DNA of 5,121 nucleotides from Ruminococcus sp. Lineage in GTDB: Bacteria > Bacillota > Clostridia > Oscillospirales > Acutalibacteraceae. Each line of letters opens with the position of its first letter. The first letter of the stretch is position 1. The notes under the pieces were generated by a model. The model had not been told where the DNA came from, made no database searches, and worked only from the letters and a program-made list of their open reading frames with translations. The stretch covers positions 1 through 5,121 of the forward strand of contig JAFOED010000011.1 of the NCBI GenBank assembly GCA_017380355.1, written 5' to 3'. Made by a program: the position numbers and the translations under genes. Of this stretch, positions 5,014-5,121 are shown one piece after another.

Positions 5014-5121
5014 CATTTTGTCTAAACAAAAAATATCTAACTTTAAACTGCGTAGCACCTGAAATCTTATTCTTTTGCGTGAAGGACAAGGCGTAAGCAC
5101 GATGAAATACTGTCGTATTTC
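5014..5121. other. Intergenic sequence with no convincing gene
   Basis: No open frame here has a protein-like composition. An ATG at 5102 could begin a plus-strand reading MKYCRI that runs off the window, but its only ribosome-binding candidate is a weak AAGG placed too far upstream, and it coincides with a hairpin. A minus-strand frame crosses the terminator at 4977-5013 and is judged spurious. The segment may be part of a repeat that extends past the edge. Confidence 0.5.
5104..5121. repeat. Inverted repeat at the window edge
   Basis: GAAATAC (5104-5110) and GTATTTC (5115-5121) form a perfect 7-bp stem around TGTC, ending exactly at the last base. The upstream flank GCACGAT could continue the stem if the sequence beyond the edge reads ATCGTGC. 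It may therefore be the centre of a longer hairpin repeat, which cannot be confirmed here. Confidence 0.6.

Noticed and set aside
4909..5100. Minus-strand open frame of 63 codons
   Set aside because: It runs straight through the hairpin terminator at 4977-5013, has a low-complexity basic product and no convincing ribosome-binding site.

Overview
The window looks like chromosomal DNA of a low-to-moderate GC Gram-positive bacterium, most likely a gut Clostridia member of the Oscillospiraceae (Ruminococcus-like). That placement is an inference. It rests on strong purine-rich Shine-Dalgarno sites, TTGATA/TATAAT-type sigma-A promoters, TAA stops on every gene, and protein styles typical of that group, such as the MIF-like tautomerase, the long-form Ddl and the short XRE regulator. 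No rRNA or other phylogenetic marker is present to settle it.

Positions 1-71 hold the tail of an upstream unit and its intrinsic terminator. A clear promoter (74-102) then starts a tightly packed five-gene plus-strand operon (132-4117). Its genes encode a MIF/phenylpyruvate-tautomerase family protein, a YjbQ/UPF0047 protein, D-alanine--D-alanine ligase (Ddl), MurF and an exonuclease III family AP endonuclease. Ddl makes D-Ala-D-Ala and MurF adds it to UDP-MurNAc-tripeptide, so two consecutive cytoplasmic steps of peptidoglycan precursor synthesis are encoded side by side. The other three genes are housekeeping or poorly understood passengers. Three of the four junctions carry the same fused stop-codon/ribosome-binding sequence, TAAGAGGTAA. 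The operon ends at a hairpin terminator (4121-4157) that can also serve the convergent gene behind it.

Positions 4156-4895 hold a small accessory module: a minus-strand SLOG-fold protein gene and a divergent plus-strand XRE/Cro-C1-type regulator gene. A near-perfect palindrome lies exactly between the -35 and -10 boxes of the SLOG promoter. A related imperfect dyad lies over the probable -10 of the regulator gene. This suggests that the regulator represses both genes. The module is bracketed by two identical 21-nt copies of the 5' half of the terminator. The second copy has lost its 3' arm.

The last ~225 bases hold no convincing gene. They contain a strong bidirectional-looking hairpin terminator (4977-5013) and, at the very edge, one perfect 7-bp hairpin that probably belongs to a larger inverted repeat cut by the window end. 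I see no definite new biological system. The best candidate for a second look is the SLOG/XRE module with its operators and flanking repeats.
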